In this document: piece after piece, positions 25,005 to 33,692 of the stretch
Layout of the letters: each line of letters starts with the position of its first letter
How positions within the stretch are numbered: position 1 is the first letter of the stretch
Assembly (NCBI RefSeq): GCF_000428145.1
Contig: NZ_ATZJ01000001.1
Location: 310,001-374,000 of the forward strand
Reading direction: 5' to 3'
Length of the DNA: 64,000 bases
Source of the DNA: Chitinilyticum litopenaei DSM 21440
GTDB lineage: Bacteria > Pseudomonadota > Gammaproteobacteria > Burkholderiales > Chitinibacteraceae
Position numbers and translations under genes: made by a program
Notes under the pieces: generated by a model
Told to the model about the DNA's origin: nothing
What the model saw: the letters and a program-made list of their open reading frames with translations, nothing else
Database searches by the model: none

Positions 25005-26222
25005 TTAAAAGCTGCGCATGCCCGAGGTGCCCAATTGGGATTCCCAGAACAGCGGGCTGGGGCGGCAGCTGTCGCCATTGCAGGCGCGGGTGCTCAGGAA
25101 GGTCGTTGTGCTGCGCTCGGGCAGGGTGATCGTTGCCGTGACGCCGGCTCCCCTGTCGCCGCGCCATTCCAGGAAGGTGTGGCCGGCGGGGAAGCGGCAG
25201 CTGCCGTCGTCGTTGCGCACCTGTGCCTGCAGGCTGAGCAGGTCTGGTTCGGGGGCAATCGGGCGCTGCGGATTGGGCACGAACTGCGCGCCACTCAGCG
25301 TGGCGATCAGCTGGCCATCCCGGCGGATTTCCAGCCGTTGCGGTGCCGTGGCGCTGCCGGTGTCGCTGCTGCGGCTGCGCACGCTTTGCACCGTGCATTG
25401 CGCATCGACGCTGTAGCGCACGATGTCGAAGGGCGCCTTGCTTTCGAAGGTGAGCTGGCTGGTGTAGTTGGTGCTGGGGCTGAATTTGCTGCCCAGGCGG
25501 ATTTCGTAGCCGGCGGGGCGCTGGGCGTTGGGCGCAGCGCCCTGCAGCGTCCACGGCCCCCATTCCTCGCCGGGGGCGTTGCCCTGGGTCCACCATTTGG
25601 CCTGATACAGATTGCCGTTGTATGTGGCCTGGTCGCCGGTGTTGTAGACGCGCGTGCTGTCCCAGGCTTGCGGGCCACTGGCGGTCTGCTGCAGTTCCCA
25701 CGGGCCGTAGGCATTGCCCGGCGCGTCGTTTTGCGTCCACCACTTGGCCTTGTAGACCTGGCCGTTGTAGCTGACGGTTTCGCCGCCGCTGTAGGTGCGC
25801 GCGCTGTCCCAGGCGGCAGGCAGCGGTGCGGCGCCGTTGACGCGCCCGATCTGCTCATCGTCCAGTGCCGGATAGCCGGCGGTGGCGCTGTAGCGCACGG
25901 CGATGCACCAGCTGTTGACGCCCGTCGGTGTTGGCGAGGGGATTACTGTCGGTGACGTGGAGGGGACTGTCGTCGGCACTGGCGTCGGCGTGGGCCAGTG
26001 CAACTGGCCACTGCTGTAACTTTCAAACGGAATCGGGCTGGGGCTGGGCGGGCCGGGTGTGTAGGTGCTGGCGGCTTCGAGTATGGGCAGCGGCTGGTCG
26101 ATGCCGGCCGGCCGGGCCGGCAGTTGCGGGTGAGTCCCCGTGCAGGGGGCAGGGGTGGCAAAGGCTTCGCAGGCGAGCAGCAGCAGCGGCATGCAGAGCA
26201 TGCCCGGTTTCAGTGTGGTCAT
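25005..26222 (-). CDS. Secreted protein with two CBM5/12 chitin-binding modules (paralogue 1)
   Basis: 405 residues. A signal peptide (MTTLKPGMLCMPLLLLACEA-FA) is followed by a Pro/Thr/Ser linker (PTPTPVPTTVPSTSPTVIPS), a short conserved stretch WCIAVRYSATAGYPALDDEQ, and two CBM5/12 modules near residues 137-175 and 187-225 (AWDSARTYSGGETVSYNG, YKAKWWTQNDAPG; AWDSTRVYNTGDQATYNG, YQAKWWTQGNAPG). A C-terminal beta-rich domain of about 170 residues with conserved cysteines (CTVQSV, DGSCRF, ACNGDSCRPSPLFW) has no family I recognise. It is probably extracellular and binds chitin. A paralogue lies directly upstream on the same strand. Confidence 0.82.
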   Translation of the reverse strand: MTTLKPGMLCMPLLLLACEAFATPAPCTGTHPQLPARPAGIDQPLPILEAASTYTPGPPSPSPIPFESYSSGQLHWPTPTPVPTTVPSTSPTVIPSPTPTGVNSWCIAVRYSATAGYPALDDEQIGRVNGAAPLPAAWDSARTYSGGETVSYNGQVYKAKWWTQNDAPGNAYGPWELQQTASGPQAWDSTRVYNTGDQATYNGNLYQAKWWTQGNAPGEEWGPWTLQGAAPNAQRPAGYEIRLGSKFSPSTNYTSQLTFESKAPFDIVRYSVDAQCTVQSVRSRSSDTGSATAPQRLEIRRDGQLIATLSGAQFVPNPQRPIAPEPDLLSLQAQVRNDDGSCRFPAGHTFLEWRGDRGAGVTATITLPERSTTTFLSTRACNGDSCRPSPLFWESQLGTSGMRSF

Positions 26223-26370
26223 TCCTCATCTTCCTGTGGTCTTGTGTGTGAGCCCGTCTGATGCGGGTGCTTCAGAGTGACACAGGCACAGCGCCGGGCA
26301 AGCTGCAGAAGCAGGCGCTGATGCGTGTGTCTGCATTGCGCGACAAGGGTTGGCGCGGCGCGTGGGGCGC

Positions 26371-26403
26371 AAAAAAACCGGGGCGGAAAACAGCCCCGGT
26401 TTT
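26371..26403 (-). terminator. Intrinsic terminator of the upstream chitin-binding gene
   Basis: AAACCGGGGC and GCCCCGGTTT pair with an 8-base loop; read on the minus strand the stem is followed by a run of seven T (A at 26371-26377). It ends the transcript of the gene at 26481-27719, so the two paralogues are probably separate units. Confidence 0.75.
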
Positions 26404-26480
26404 GCCTTCACTGCCGCGCAATCAGGCACAGCGTCGCCCAATTGTCGCGGCGATGGGCTTTGCCTGGCGCACCGGCCGTC

Positions 26481-27719
26481 CTACTGCCGCGTGCCCATGC
26501 GGGTATGCCACAGCAGCGTACTGGGGCGGCAGAGATTGCCATTGCACGCCCAGCTGCTCAGGTAATGGCCGGGCAGGTCGGGGCGCCAGTAACTGGCTTC
26601 GCCGCGCGCAATGCGTACCTTCACCGTCGTGCCGTAGCCCGAGTCCTGATACCAGTCCAGCACGGTCTGGCCGGGCTGGAACAGGCACTTCCCGTCCGGA
26701 CCGAACATCGTCGGCAGTGCCGGTACCGGAATCGGCCGCGGCGGGTAGTTGCGGAAGTCACTGGCATAGACGCGCCCGATCGGCTTGCCGTCCATGCGCA
26801 GCTCCCAGTATTGCGGTGCGGCGTCGCTGCCGGTGCCAGTGCCGGGAATCGAGGTGGTAGTCACGGTGCAGCTTGCGGTGGCGATGTAGCGGACGGTGGT
26901 CACCGGGGCGTAGCTGCTGTAAGTCACTTCCAGCTGCGCTTCGCCATTGTTGCCGGTGACTTGCTGCACACTGGTATTGAAGGTGGCGGGGCGGCTGTTG
27001 CCTTGCGTGCGGTTGCCGGGCATGAAGTAGGACGGCAGCGGCACCACTTCAAAGGTATTGCCCGGCGTGCCCGACGGCACCGGCGTGCTGCTGGGAAGCG
27101 GGGTGGCGGTGGCGACGGGCGCCGTGCCGCGCAGTTCCCACGGGCCCCATTCCTCGCCGGGGGCGTTGCCCTGGGTCCACCACCTAGCCTGATACAGATT
27201 GCCGTTGTACGTGGCCTGGTCGCCGGTGTTGTAGACGCGCGTGCTGTCCCAGGCCTGCGGGCCGCTGGCGCTCTGCTGCAGCTCCCAGGGGCCGTAGGCA
27301 TTGCCCGGTGCGTCGTTCTGCGTCCACCACTTGGCCTTGTAGGTCTGGCCGTTGTAGCTGACCAGCTCGCCGCCGCTGTAGGTGCGGGCCGCATCCCAGG
27401 CCGGCGCGCTGCTGCCGGTCTGGCCGCCGCTGCCGATCACCCGGTCGGTTTCGGCATCGTTGAGCGAAGGCATGTTTGCGGTGTTGCCGTAATAGCTGAA
27501 ATTGCACAGCGGTGTCGGGTAGGCGGTGGGGGTGACCGAGCCCGTGGGTACGGGCGTGGGTTGCGCCGGGTAAGGGTAGGTGACCGGCAGTTTGCCGTCC
27601 GGGCCGGCCGGCAGGGCGGGCATCAGCGGGGTGGGGACCGGCGTGCAGGCCAGCGCCACGGCGCTGGTCGCCAGCCATCCGCCGAGCAGCAATGCTGCAT
27701 TCAGCTTGGTGTTTTTCAT
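26481..27719 (-). CDS. Secreted protein with two CBM5/12 chitin-binding modules (paralogue 2)
   Basis: 412 residues with a signal peptide MKNTKLNAALLLGGWLATSA-VALA. Same plan as its neighbour: Pro/Thr linker, short NMPSLNDAETDRVIG stretch, two CBM5/12 modules (AWDAARTYSGGELVSYNG, YKAKWWTQNDAPG; AWDSTRVYNTGDQATYNG, YQARWWTQGNAPG), a second Pro/Thr/Ser linker and the C-terminal domain ending ACNGNLCRPSTLLWHTRMGT. The module-coding DNA is almost identical to that of the neighbour while linkers and C-terminal domains have diverged strongly, a sign of gene conversion. No catalytic domain is seen, so binding or adhesion is more likely than hydrolysis. Confidence 0.82.
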   Translation of the reverse strand: MKNTKLNAALLLGGWLATSAVALACTPVPTPLMPALPAGPDGKLPVTYPYPAQPTPVPTGSVTPTAYPTPLCNFSYYGNTANMPSLNDAETDRVIGSGGQTGSSAPAWDAARTYSGGELVSYNGQTYKAKWWTQNDAPGNAYGPWELQQSASGPQAWDSTRVYNTGDQATYNGNLYQARWWTQGNAPGEEWGPWELRGTAPVATATPLPSSTPVPSGTPGNTFEVVPLPSYFMPGNRTQGNSRPATFNTSVQQVTGNNGEAQLEVTYSSYAPVTTVRYIATASCTVTTTSIPGTGTGSDAAPQYWELRMDGKPIGRVYASDFRNYPPRPIPVPALPTMFGPDGKCLFQPGQTVLDWYQDSGYGTTVKVRIARGEASYWRPDLPGHYLSSWACNGNLCRPSTLLWHTRMGTRQ

Positions 27720-27914
27720 TCCTCATCTTCCTTTTTTGTGGGTGCGTTGCCTCTGGCGGGCAACCCCTGCAGATTGGCAGAGCACATGCCAAGGTCAAGG
27801 AACAGAAGAAAGTGCTAATGCAGCTGTTTGCCGCGCACAACAGTGTCATGCGCGCCGGTCTGGCCGTGCCGCCCTTTCCGCCAAATCCGGCTTGTGTGTC
27901 GGTACGAATTCATA

Positions 27915-27963
27915 GGGTATTGCTGTGTGGCCTTTTGGGGTAAAGGGCTACGACTTGATACCC
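27915..27963. repeat. GGGTAT-type small hairpin repeat (copy G)
   Basis: GGGTATTGCTGTGTGGCCTTT and AAAGGGCTACGACTTGATACCC pair imperfectly around TGGGGT. It overlaps the last 16 bases of the GIY-YIG gene. Confidence 0.6.
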
Positions 27964-28229
27964 TGTGGTATTTGCCAGGGACCGGTTAGCTCGCATGCCA
28001 GTTGCCGCTTGGCTGGCGCGCGCAGCTGCTTGAGACGGTATTCCAGCCGCGAGGCGCTGCCGCGATCCGGGCAGCTCAGCACGGCCAGCAGGGCGCGCGG
28101 CGGGTGGCTGCGTGTGTAGCGGGCGCCAAGGCCGGCAGCGTGCATTTCGAAGCGTTTCCAGACATCGGTGCTGATGCCGGTGTAGATGCTGCCATCCGCG
28201 CATTCGAGCAGATATACAAACCAGGTCAT
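27948..28229 (-). CDS. GIY-YIG domain protein (UPF0213/YhbQ-like)
   Basis: 93 residues starting MTWFVYLLECADGSIYTGIS, with the paired FVYLLEC and YTGIS strands of the GIY-YIG fold, then WKRFEMHAAGLGARYTRSHP and LEYRLKQLRAPAKRQL. Small stand-alone GIY-YIG proteins of this type are structure-specific nuclease relatives thought to act on DNA; the activity of this one is not proven. The frame is open further upstream but that part is a non-coding shadow. Divergent from aceK. Confidence 0.8.
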   Translation of the reverse strand: MTWFVYLLECADGSIYTGISTDVWKRFEMHAAGLGARYTRSHPPRALLAVLSCPDRGSASRLEYRLKQLRAPAKRQLACELTGPWQIPQGIKS

Positions 28230-28441
28230 GGGCGCACTATGCCATGCGGGCGGGCAGGGGCAAACCGGCCCGTTCCCGATGCGGCCTGGCCAAACAGCGC
28301 AGCTGGTCAGAATCTGTGGCGTGGTGTCGCTGTGTTGCGGGGGGGCTGTTTGTTGTGGCAGCAGCATTCGCTTTGCTGCGCCGCCGCAAAGCGCGGCCGG
28401 ATTGCCTACACTGGAAGCCCTGCCGACCGCCGGATTGCGCC

Positions 28442-30211
28442 ATGACCGTTTCTGCCACCCTGTCCGCCCAGAGCGCGCCCCCGCGTCTGCTCGCTCCCGC
28501 CGCACCGCGCCTGGTGGCGCAGGCCATCCTGGATGGCTTCAACCATCACTACCAGGTGTTTCGCGCGGTATGCCGGCGCGCCCAGGCGCATTTCGAGGCC
28601 GGCGACGCCGCCGCGCAGCGCGCGGCCGTGCGCGAGCGCATTGCGTTTTACGACACGCGCGTGGCGGAGGCGACCCAGCGCCTCAAGCAGGAATTCTGCG
28701 CCGACCATCTGCCCAATGAGGACTGGGCGCGCATCAAGACCGAATACATCGGCCTTCTGGCGGGCCACAAGCAGCCGGAGCTGGCCGAATCCTTCTTCAA
28801 TTCGGTGTGTTGCCGCATCCTGCACCGCAGCTATTTCCACAACGATTACATTTTCTACCGCCCGGCGGTGTCGACCGAATATCTGGAGGCCGACCCGCCA
28901 ACCTGGCGCTGCTATTACCCCACGCCGGCCTCGCTGTATGAGGTGCTGGCGCAGGCCGTCGGCGATTTCGGCTTCACGCTGCCCTTTGAAAACCTGCGCC
29001 GCGACCTGCGGCGCGTGGTGAGTGCCTTGCGCCGCCATCTTGGCCGCTTGCCGCGGCTCGGTTACGGCGCACACATCGAGGTGCTTGCCGCGCCGTTCTA
29101 TCGCAGCAACGCGGCCTACCTGATCGGCCGGCTGCGCATTGGCGCGCTCGACCAGCCGTTTGCGCTGGCGCTGTACCGCAGCGGCGCGGGCGAGCTGTAT
29201 GTCGATGCCGCGCTATTCGATCCCTTGCTGGTGCGCCAGCTGTTCTCGATGTCGCGCGCGTATTTTCTGGTGGACATGGAAGTGCCCTCGGCCGTCGTCG
29301 GCTTCCTGCACGACATCCTGCCGGACAAGTCGAGTGCCGAGCTGTACACGATGCTGGGGCTGGGCAAGCAGGGCAAGACGATGTTCTACCGCGAGCTGAT
29401 GCACCACCTGCGCCATTCCAGCGACACCTTCCAGTTCGCGCCCGGCATCAAGGGCATGGTGATGATCGTGTTCGCGCTGCCCTCGTTTCCCTTCGTCTTC
29501 AAGGTGATCAAGGACGTGATCGCGCCGCCCAAGGAAGTCAGCCGCCAGCTGGTGCGCGAAAAATACCAGCTGGTAAAACAGCACGACCGGGTCGGGCGCA
29601 TGGCCGATTCGCTGGAGTTTTCCGACGTCGCGCTGCCGCGCTCGCGTGTCGCGCCCGAGCTGCTCGACGAGCTGCAGCGGCTGGCGCCGAGCATGGTCGA
29701 GATCGACGGCGATTCGGTCATCATCCGCCACCTGTATATCGAATGCCGCATGCAGCCGCTGAACATCTGGCTCGATACGCACGAGGGGCAGGATCTGGAG
29801 GACAAGGTGCGCGATTACGGCAATGCACTCAGGGAGCTGGCGATCGCCAACATCTTCCCCGGCGACATGCTGTTCAAGAATTTCGGCATCACCCGGCTGG
29901 GGCGCGTGGTGTTCTACGACTACGACGAAATCGAGTACATGACCGACTGCGATTTCCGCCGCATTCCGCCGCCGCCGACGCCCGAATTCGAAATGAGCGG
30001 CGAGGCCTGGTACACCGGCAACAAGGGCGAGGTGTATCCGGAGGAATTCGGCACCTTCCTGCTCACGCACGCGCCGGTGCGCCGCGCCTTCATGAAATAC
30101 CACGCCGACCTGCTCAGGCCCGAATTCTGGCAGCAGGCCAAGGCGCGCATCCAGGCCGGCGCCCATCAGGATTACTACCCCTACCCGCAGAACCTGCGCT
30201 TTCCCCGCTGA
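28442..30211 (+). CDS. aceK: Isocitrate dehydrogenase kinase/phosphatase
   Basis: 589 residues, close to the usual 575-610 of AceK. Characteristic stretches: FFNSVCCRILHRSYFHNDYI, the ATP-loop region FQFAPGIKGMVMIVFALPSF then PFVFKVIKD, and the catalytic region NIFPGDMLFKNFGITRLGR then VVFYDYDEIEYMTDCDF. AceK phosphorylates and dephosphorylates isocitrate dehydrogenase and so divides carbon between the TCA cycle and the glyoxylate shunt. The aceA/aceB genes are not adjacent here. The chosen ATG follows a GC-rich spacer; the frame is open upstream but unlike the family. Confidence 0.95.
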   Translation: MTVSATLSAQSAPPRLLAPAAPRLVAQAILDGFNHHYQVFRAVCRRAQAHFEAGDAAAQRAAVRERIAFYDTRVAEATQRLKQEFCADHLPNEDWARIKTEYIGLLAGHKQPELAESFFNSVCCRILHRSYFHNDYIFYRPAVSTEYLEADPPTWRCYYPTPASLYEVLAQAVGDFGFTLPFENLRRDLRRVVSALRRHLGRLPRLGYGAHIEVLAAPFYRSNAAYLIGRLRIGALDQPFALALYRSGAGELYVDAALFDPLLVRQLFSMSRAYFLVDMEVPSAVVGFLHDILPDKSSAELYTMLGLGKQGKTMFYRELMHHLRHSSDTFQFAPGIKGMVMIVFALPSFPFVFKVIKDVIAPPKEVSRQLVREKYQLVKQHDRVGRMADSLEFSDVALPRSRVAPELLDELQRLAPSMVEIDGDSVIIRHLYIECRMQPLNIWLDTHEGQDLEDKVRDYGNALRELAIANIFPGDMLFKNFGITRLGRVVFYDYDEIEYMTDCDFRRIPPPPTPEFEMSGEAWYTGNKGEVYPEEFGTFLLTHAPVRRAFMKYHADLLRPEFWQQAKARIQAGAHQDYYPYPQNLRFPR

Positions 30212-30232
30212 GCTTGCAAACCCGGGATTTGC

Positions 30233-31183
30233 TCAGTGGCCGGCAGGCTGCAAGCGCTTGACCGCGCTGGCCGGCGACCAGGCCAGTGGCGCGTTTTCTG
30301 GCTGGCGCTGGATTGCGCCGGCCAGCAGCTCGGCCAGGCGGTCGTGTTCGGGAGGAACCAGGTCGCAGGCGGTGTCGCCATACACGGTGGTCTGCAGCGG
30401 GCTGGCGCCGGCGGCCAGCAGGAGCAGCACGCAGCCGACATGCCCATTGGCGGCCGCCTTGTGCAGGGCTGTCCAGCCTTCTTCATTGCTGTTGCCCGGC
30501 TGGGCGCCATGGTTGAGCAGCAGGCGCAGGACGGCTTCATGCCCGGCGCTAGCGGCGAGCAGCAAGGGGGTGTTGTCGCGCAGGCTGCGTACGTCGGCCG
30601 CCACGCCGCTGACCAGCAGATGGCGGATCACCGCAACATGGCCGTGCAGCGCTGCCCAGTGCAGGGCCTGGTAGCCGTCGCGGTCCCGTGCGCCGATGTT
30701 GGCGCCCTGCTCGAGCAGGGTCAGCAGGGCCGCGACCCGGCCGCTGAAGGCCGCCTGGATTAGCGGTGTCCAGCCCTGTTCATCGCGGGCGTCCAGCAGC
30801 GCAGGATCTTGTGCCAGGCTGTGCTGCAGGCGGGCCAGATCGTCGTCGCGCACCGCCAGATGGGCGCTGCTTGCGCCCAGGCCGGCAGCCGCACCGTCAC
30901 TCTCGCGCAAAGGAATGAAATCCCAGACATCGCCCGTGTCGCGCGGTTGCGTCAGCAGTTTGTAGCCCCAGGCGAGGTTCATCAGTTCGGCGCCAATGTC
31001 GGGTGGAAAACCCATGCGGTCGGGCTTGTCCATGATCAGCAGTTCGTCGAGGTAGTCGTTGAGTTCCGGGCTGCCCCAGAGGGCGACCAGCCGTTCCGCA
31101 ATTCTGGGATAGCGGTCAGCGAGTGCTTGCGGATAGAGTTCTGCCAGCCCGGCGTGCTGCAAGAGCTGTTTGAGTTCGGCCAT
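30233..31183 (-). CDS. Ankyrin-repeat protein
   Basis: 316 residues. The N-terminal 95 residues (LLQHAGLAELYPQALADRYP ... MNLAWGYKLLTQ) form a helical domain I do not recognise. Four to five ankyrin repeats follow: GWTPLIQAAFSGRVAALLTL, GYQALHWAALHGHVAVIRHL, NTPLLLAASAGHEAVLRLLL, GWTALHKAAANGHVGCVLLL. There is no signal peptide, so it is probably a cytoplasmic protein-binding scaffold. It converges on aceK with a 21-base gap and diverges from the VOC gene. Confidence 0.82.
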   Translation of the reverse strand: MAELKQLLQHAGLAELYPQALADRYPRIAERLVALWGSPELNDYLDELLIMDKPDRMGFPPDIGAELMNLAWGYKLLTQPRDTGDVWDFIPLRESDGAAAGLGASSAHLAVRDDDLARLQHSLAQDPALLDARDEQGWTPLIQAAFSGRVAALLTLLEQGANIGARDRDGYQALHWAALHGHVAVIRHLLVSGVAADVRSLRDNTPLLLAASAGHEAVLRLLLNHGAQPGNSNEEGWTALHKAAANGHVGCVLLLLAAGASPLQTTVYGDTACDLVPPEHDRLAELLAGAIQRQPENAPLAWSPASAVKRLQPAGH

Positions 31184-31200
31184 GTCCGGCTCCGCGAATA

Positions 31201-31217
31201 TTCATGCAATGCATGAA
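31201..31217. promoter_or_regulatory. 17-bp perfect palindrome TTCATGCA-A-TGCATGAA
   Basis: Lies between the divergent ankyrin and VOC genes, 18 bases before the ankyrin start, where a repressor could affect both promoters. The binding protein is unknown. Confidence 0.4.
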
Positions 31218-31280
31218 CTGTAACGGTTTAGCAGCCGGCAGGTCTGTTAACAACTACCAGCATCCACCAGGAGTAAAACC

Positions 31281-31694
31281 ATGCAGTCGCGTATCAGCCT
31301 GATCACGCTTGGCGTCGCCGATTTGCCGCGCGCGCGCGCCTTTTATCAAGCCCTGGGCTTTCGTGAACGCCCGGAAAGCCAGGAGAGCGTGGCCTTCCTG
31401 CAGTTGGACAGCGGCGCCCTGCTGAGCCTGTACGGTCGCGCCGCGCTGGCCGAGGATGCCGGCCTGCCCGATGACGGCGGGGGTTTTCCGCGCTTCAGCC
31501 TGGCGCACAATGTCGCCTCGCCGGCTGAAGTCGATGCACTGCTCAGCGAGGCCGTGGCTGCGGGCGCCACGCTGGTCAAAGCTGGCCAGCAGGTATTCTG
31601 GGGTGGGTACAGTGGCTATTTTGCCGACCCGGACGGTTTTCTGTGGGAGGTGGCCCACAACCCCTTTCTCGACCTGACCGGGGTGTCGGCATGA
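31281..31694 (+). CDS. VOC (glyoxalase/bleomycin-resistance fold) protein
   Basis: 137 residues of paired beta-alpha-beta-beta-beta units: RISLITLGVADLPRARAFYQ, ALGFRERPE, and later FADPDGFLWEVAHNP. This is the vicinal oxygen chelate fold, found in metal-dependent lyases, dioxygenases and binding proteins. The expected metal ligands are not clear enough to assign an activity. AGGAG lies just before the start, and the stop overlaps the next gene (ATGA). Confidence 0.82.
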   Translation: MQSRISLITLGVADLPRARAFYQALGFRERPESQESVAFLQLDSGALLSLYGRAALAEDAGLPDDGGGFPRFSLAHNVASPAEVDALLSEAVAAGATLVKAGQQVFWGGYSGYFADPDGFLWEVAHNPFLDLTGVSA

Positions 31695-32149
31695 CGGCAT
31701 TGCGGCGCATGACGGTGGATGATTTGCCCAAGGTGGCGCGCCTGTTCCGGCAGACCTTCAATGCTCCGCCATGGAATGACGAGTGGCGCGATGATGCGCA
31801 TGCGCGCCGTTATCTGGCCGGCCTGCTGGCCAACCCGCAAGGGCGCTGCTGGGTGGCGCTGGACGGGGGCGAGCTGTGTGGTGCGCTGTTCGGTCACCGT
31901 CGTGACTGGTGGAGTGGCGACGAGTGCTTTATCGACGAGTGCTTTATCGTGCCGCAATGGCAGGGCAATGGCCTGGGACGCTGGCTGATCGAAGCGGTGA
32001 GCGCCGAGCTGATGGCCGAAGGCATCAGCCTGCTGTCGCTGCTGACGATACGCCAGCTGCCGGCGGCCGGTTTTTACCGGCATCTGGGTTTTCAGGCCCA
32101 GCCCGATTGCCATCTGTTCTGGAAGCAGCTGGCGGATCAAACCGGATAA
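31691..32149 (+). CDS. GNAT family N-acetyltransferase
   Basis: 152 residues coupled to the VOC gene. The acetyl-CoA site is VPQWQGNGLGRWLIEAV; the end of the domain is AAGFYRHLGFQAQPDCHLFW. The strand before the CoA loop reads DECFIDECFI, an exact 15-base tandem duplication in the DNA that adds five residues or replaces the usual E-x-x-V sequence. The pairing with a VOC gene suggests a joint role in handling a small molecule, which is an inference. Confidence 0.8.
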   Translation: MTALRRMTVDDLPKVARLFRQTFNAPPWNDEWRDDAHARRYLAGLLANPQGRCWVALDGGELCGALFGHRRDWWSGDECFIDECFIVPQWQGNGLGRWLIEAVSAELMAEGISLLSLLTIRQLPAAGFYRHLGFQAQPDCHLFWKQLADQTG

Positions 32150-32348
32150 ACGCGCTGCGCAGAACAATCGCGCCACCCATCGTCGCGCGGATGAAGCATC
32201 CCGGCTGGCTGTCACTGTCATGAAAACAAGCAGAGCACCTTCGCAGGCCGGGTAAGCGTCCTCCGGCACAGCGCCAGCACCGCAAGGTGCTACGTTTTGC
32301 CGGCCTTTCGCGGCTGCAGGGCTGGGCGCGCGGGTGGGAGTGCACATG

Positions 32349-32380
32349 AACAAGGCCGTGCCCGCGGGCACGGCCTTGTT
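32349..32380. terminator. Bidirectional terminator, 32-bp perfect palindrome
   Basis: AACAAGGCCGTGCCCG and its exact complement. It sits between the GNAT gene and the 3' end of the zinc-ribbon gene on the other strand. The bases before it (32220-32330) also contain GAGCACCTT/AAGGTGCT arms but no gene. Confidence 0.7.
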
Positions 32381-32397
32381 GTTGCGGTGGGCGCTGC

Positions 32398-33621
32398 TCA
32401 GGCGCTGAGCAGGCGGTAGCCGCATTCGCCGCAGAAGGCCGCCGCCAGATCATTGACGGTGCGGCATTGCGGACAGTCATGCGCCTTGTGCGCCGCGCCG
32501 GTTTCCGGCATCGGCGGCTCGACCGCGCTGGCTGCCGGCGCCGTGGTGCTGGCGGTCAGGGGCGGGAGGTCGGCCAAGGGCGCGGGCGGCGGTGCGCTGT
32601 CTGGCGCTTGCGCAAGCGGGTCGAGCGCGAGCGGTTCGAGCACCAGCGGTTCGAGCACCAGTGGGCTTGCGCTCACCGGGCTGGCGGCCTGCTTGGTTTC
32701 TGGCGGGATGGCGGCGGCAGGCGCAGGGGCTTGCACGGTAGCCGCATCCGGTGCTGTGCTGTCGGCCGGCGGGGCGGCGGGACTGGCATCGGCGGCGACT
32801 TCGGCAGGCGGGGTGGCCTCTGCCGGGGCTGCGGCCTCAGTCGAGGCCATTGCGGCGCTTGCCGCAGGTGCAGCGCTTGCGGTCGTGGCACCTGCTGCCA
32901 CTGGCGCGGCTGCCGGCTTGGTCTTCACCTTGCTGCGCGGCGCGGCGTCTGCAGCTTGCGGCGCGGGCTCGCCTTCGGCACTCAGGCGCAGGGCGCGGGT
33001 ATTGCGCTCGATCTGCACCAGCACCGGGATCAGCAGCGCCACGATAAAGGCGATCAGCGCGCCCAGCGCCAGTGTCACGCCGGAAATGCGCTCGGCCTGG
33101 GCGAGCTGCCGGGTGGTTTCGGTTTCGCTCAGATTGCGGCTGAAGCGGCTGAAATAGTACTCACTGAGCTGGTCGGCCGTGTTGTCGCTGGCCCGACCGG
33201 TTTTGCGGTAATGCTGCAGCCCCTCGGCCAGAAAGTCGTCCCAGCCATCCAGCAACTGGTCGCGACGGTTTTCCGGAATATTCACCAGCATGCGGATCAC
33301 CTGCTCGGTGGTGATGCCGCGCACGGCATGGGTCTTGATGATTTCCAGAATCTGCTCGCCGTACTCGGTATTGAGCTTGACGATGATTTCCTGGCTGGCC
33401 ACATCGCCCTGCAGGCGATCAAGCTGGCGCAACTCGCCTTCTTCCTGCTGCTGGCTGAAGTCCGGCACCTTGAAGGCGTCGCCGCTGCGTGAGGCCACAT
33501 AGACCAGCGCACCGAGAAAACCCAGCAGGGCCAGAACGGCAAAGCCGATGGCGACCATCTGGCCGGCGCGCAGCAGCAAGAGGGTAAAGCCGGAGGCATG
33601 GGGGACGTGCGTTGTGCTCAT
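32398..33621 (-). CDS. Membrane protein with C-terminal zinc ribbon
   Basis: 407 residues from MSTTHVPHASG. One membrane helix near residues 18-44 (MVAIGFAVLALLGFLGALVY), a helical domain of about 130 residues (VIRMLVNIPENRRDQLLDGW ... YYFSRFSRNLSETE), a second helix (GVTLALGALIAFIVALLIPV), then about 150 residues of Ala/Pro-rich linker with LVLEPLVLEPLALDPL repeats, and a final zinc ribbon CPQCRTVNDLAAAFCGECGY. The ribbon position at the C terminus is unusual. Not a named family to me. It follows another zinc-ribbon gene on the same strand (71-base gap), so they may form one transcript. Confidence 0.6.
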   Translation of the reverse strand: MSTTHVPHASGFTLLLLRAGQMVAIGFAVLALLGFLGALVYVASRSGDAFKVPDFSQQQEEGELRQLDRLQGDVASQEIIVKLNTEYGEQILEIIKTHAVRGITTEQVIRMLVNIPENRRDQLLDGWDDFLAEGLQHYRKTGRASDNTADQLSEYYFSRFSRNLSETETTRQLAQAERISGVTLALGALIAFIVALLIPVLVQIERNTRALRLSAEGEPAPQAADAAPRSKVKTKPAAAPVAAGATTASAAPAASAAMASTEAAAPAEATPPAEVAADASPAAPPADSTAPDAATVQAPAPAAAIPPETKQAASPVSASPLVLEPLVLEPLALDPLAQAPDSAPPPAPLADLPPLTASTTAPAASAVEPPMPETGAAHKAHDCPQCRTVNDLAAAFCGECGYRLLSA

Positions 33622-33692
33622 GATGAGTCCGTAGTGATCAGAATATGGGGGACAGCCCGGCCGCCGGGGCCGGAGCAGCAAGGGGCGGGCGC

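Noticed and set aside
32220..32340. Possible riboswitch-like fold with GAGCACCTT/AAGGTGCT arms on the minus strand
   Set aside because: It lies at the 3' side of both neighbouring genes, not before a start codon, and does not match any riboswitch core I could recall.
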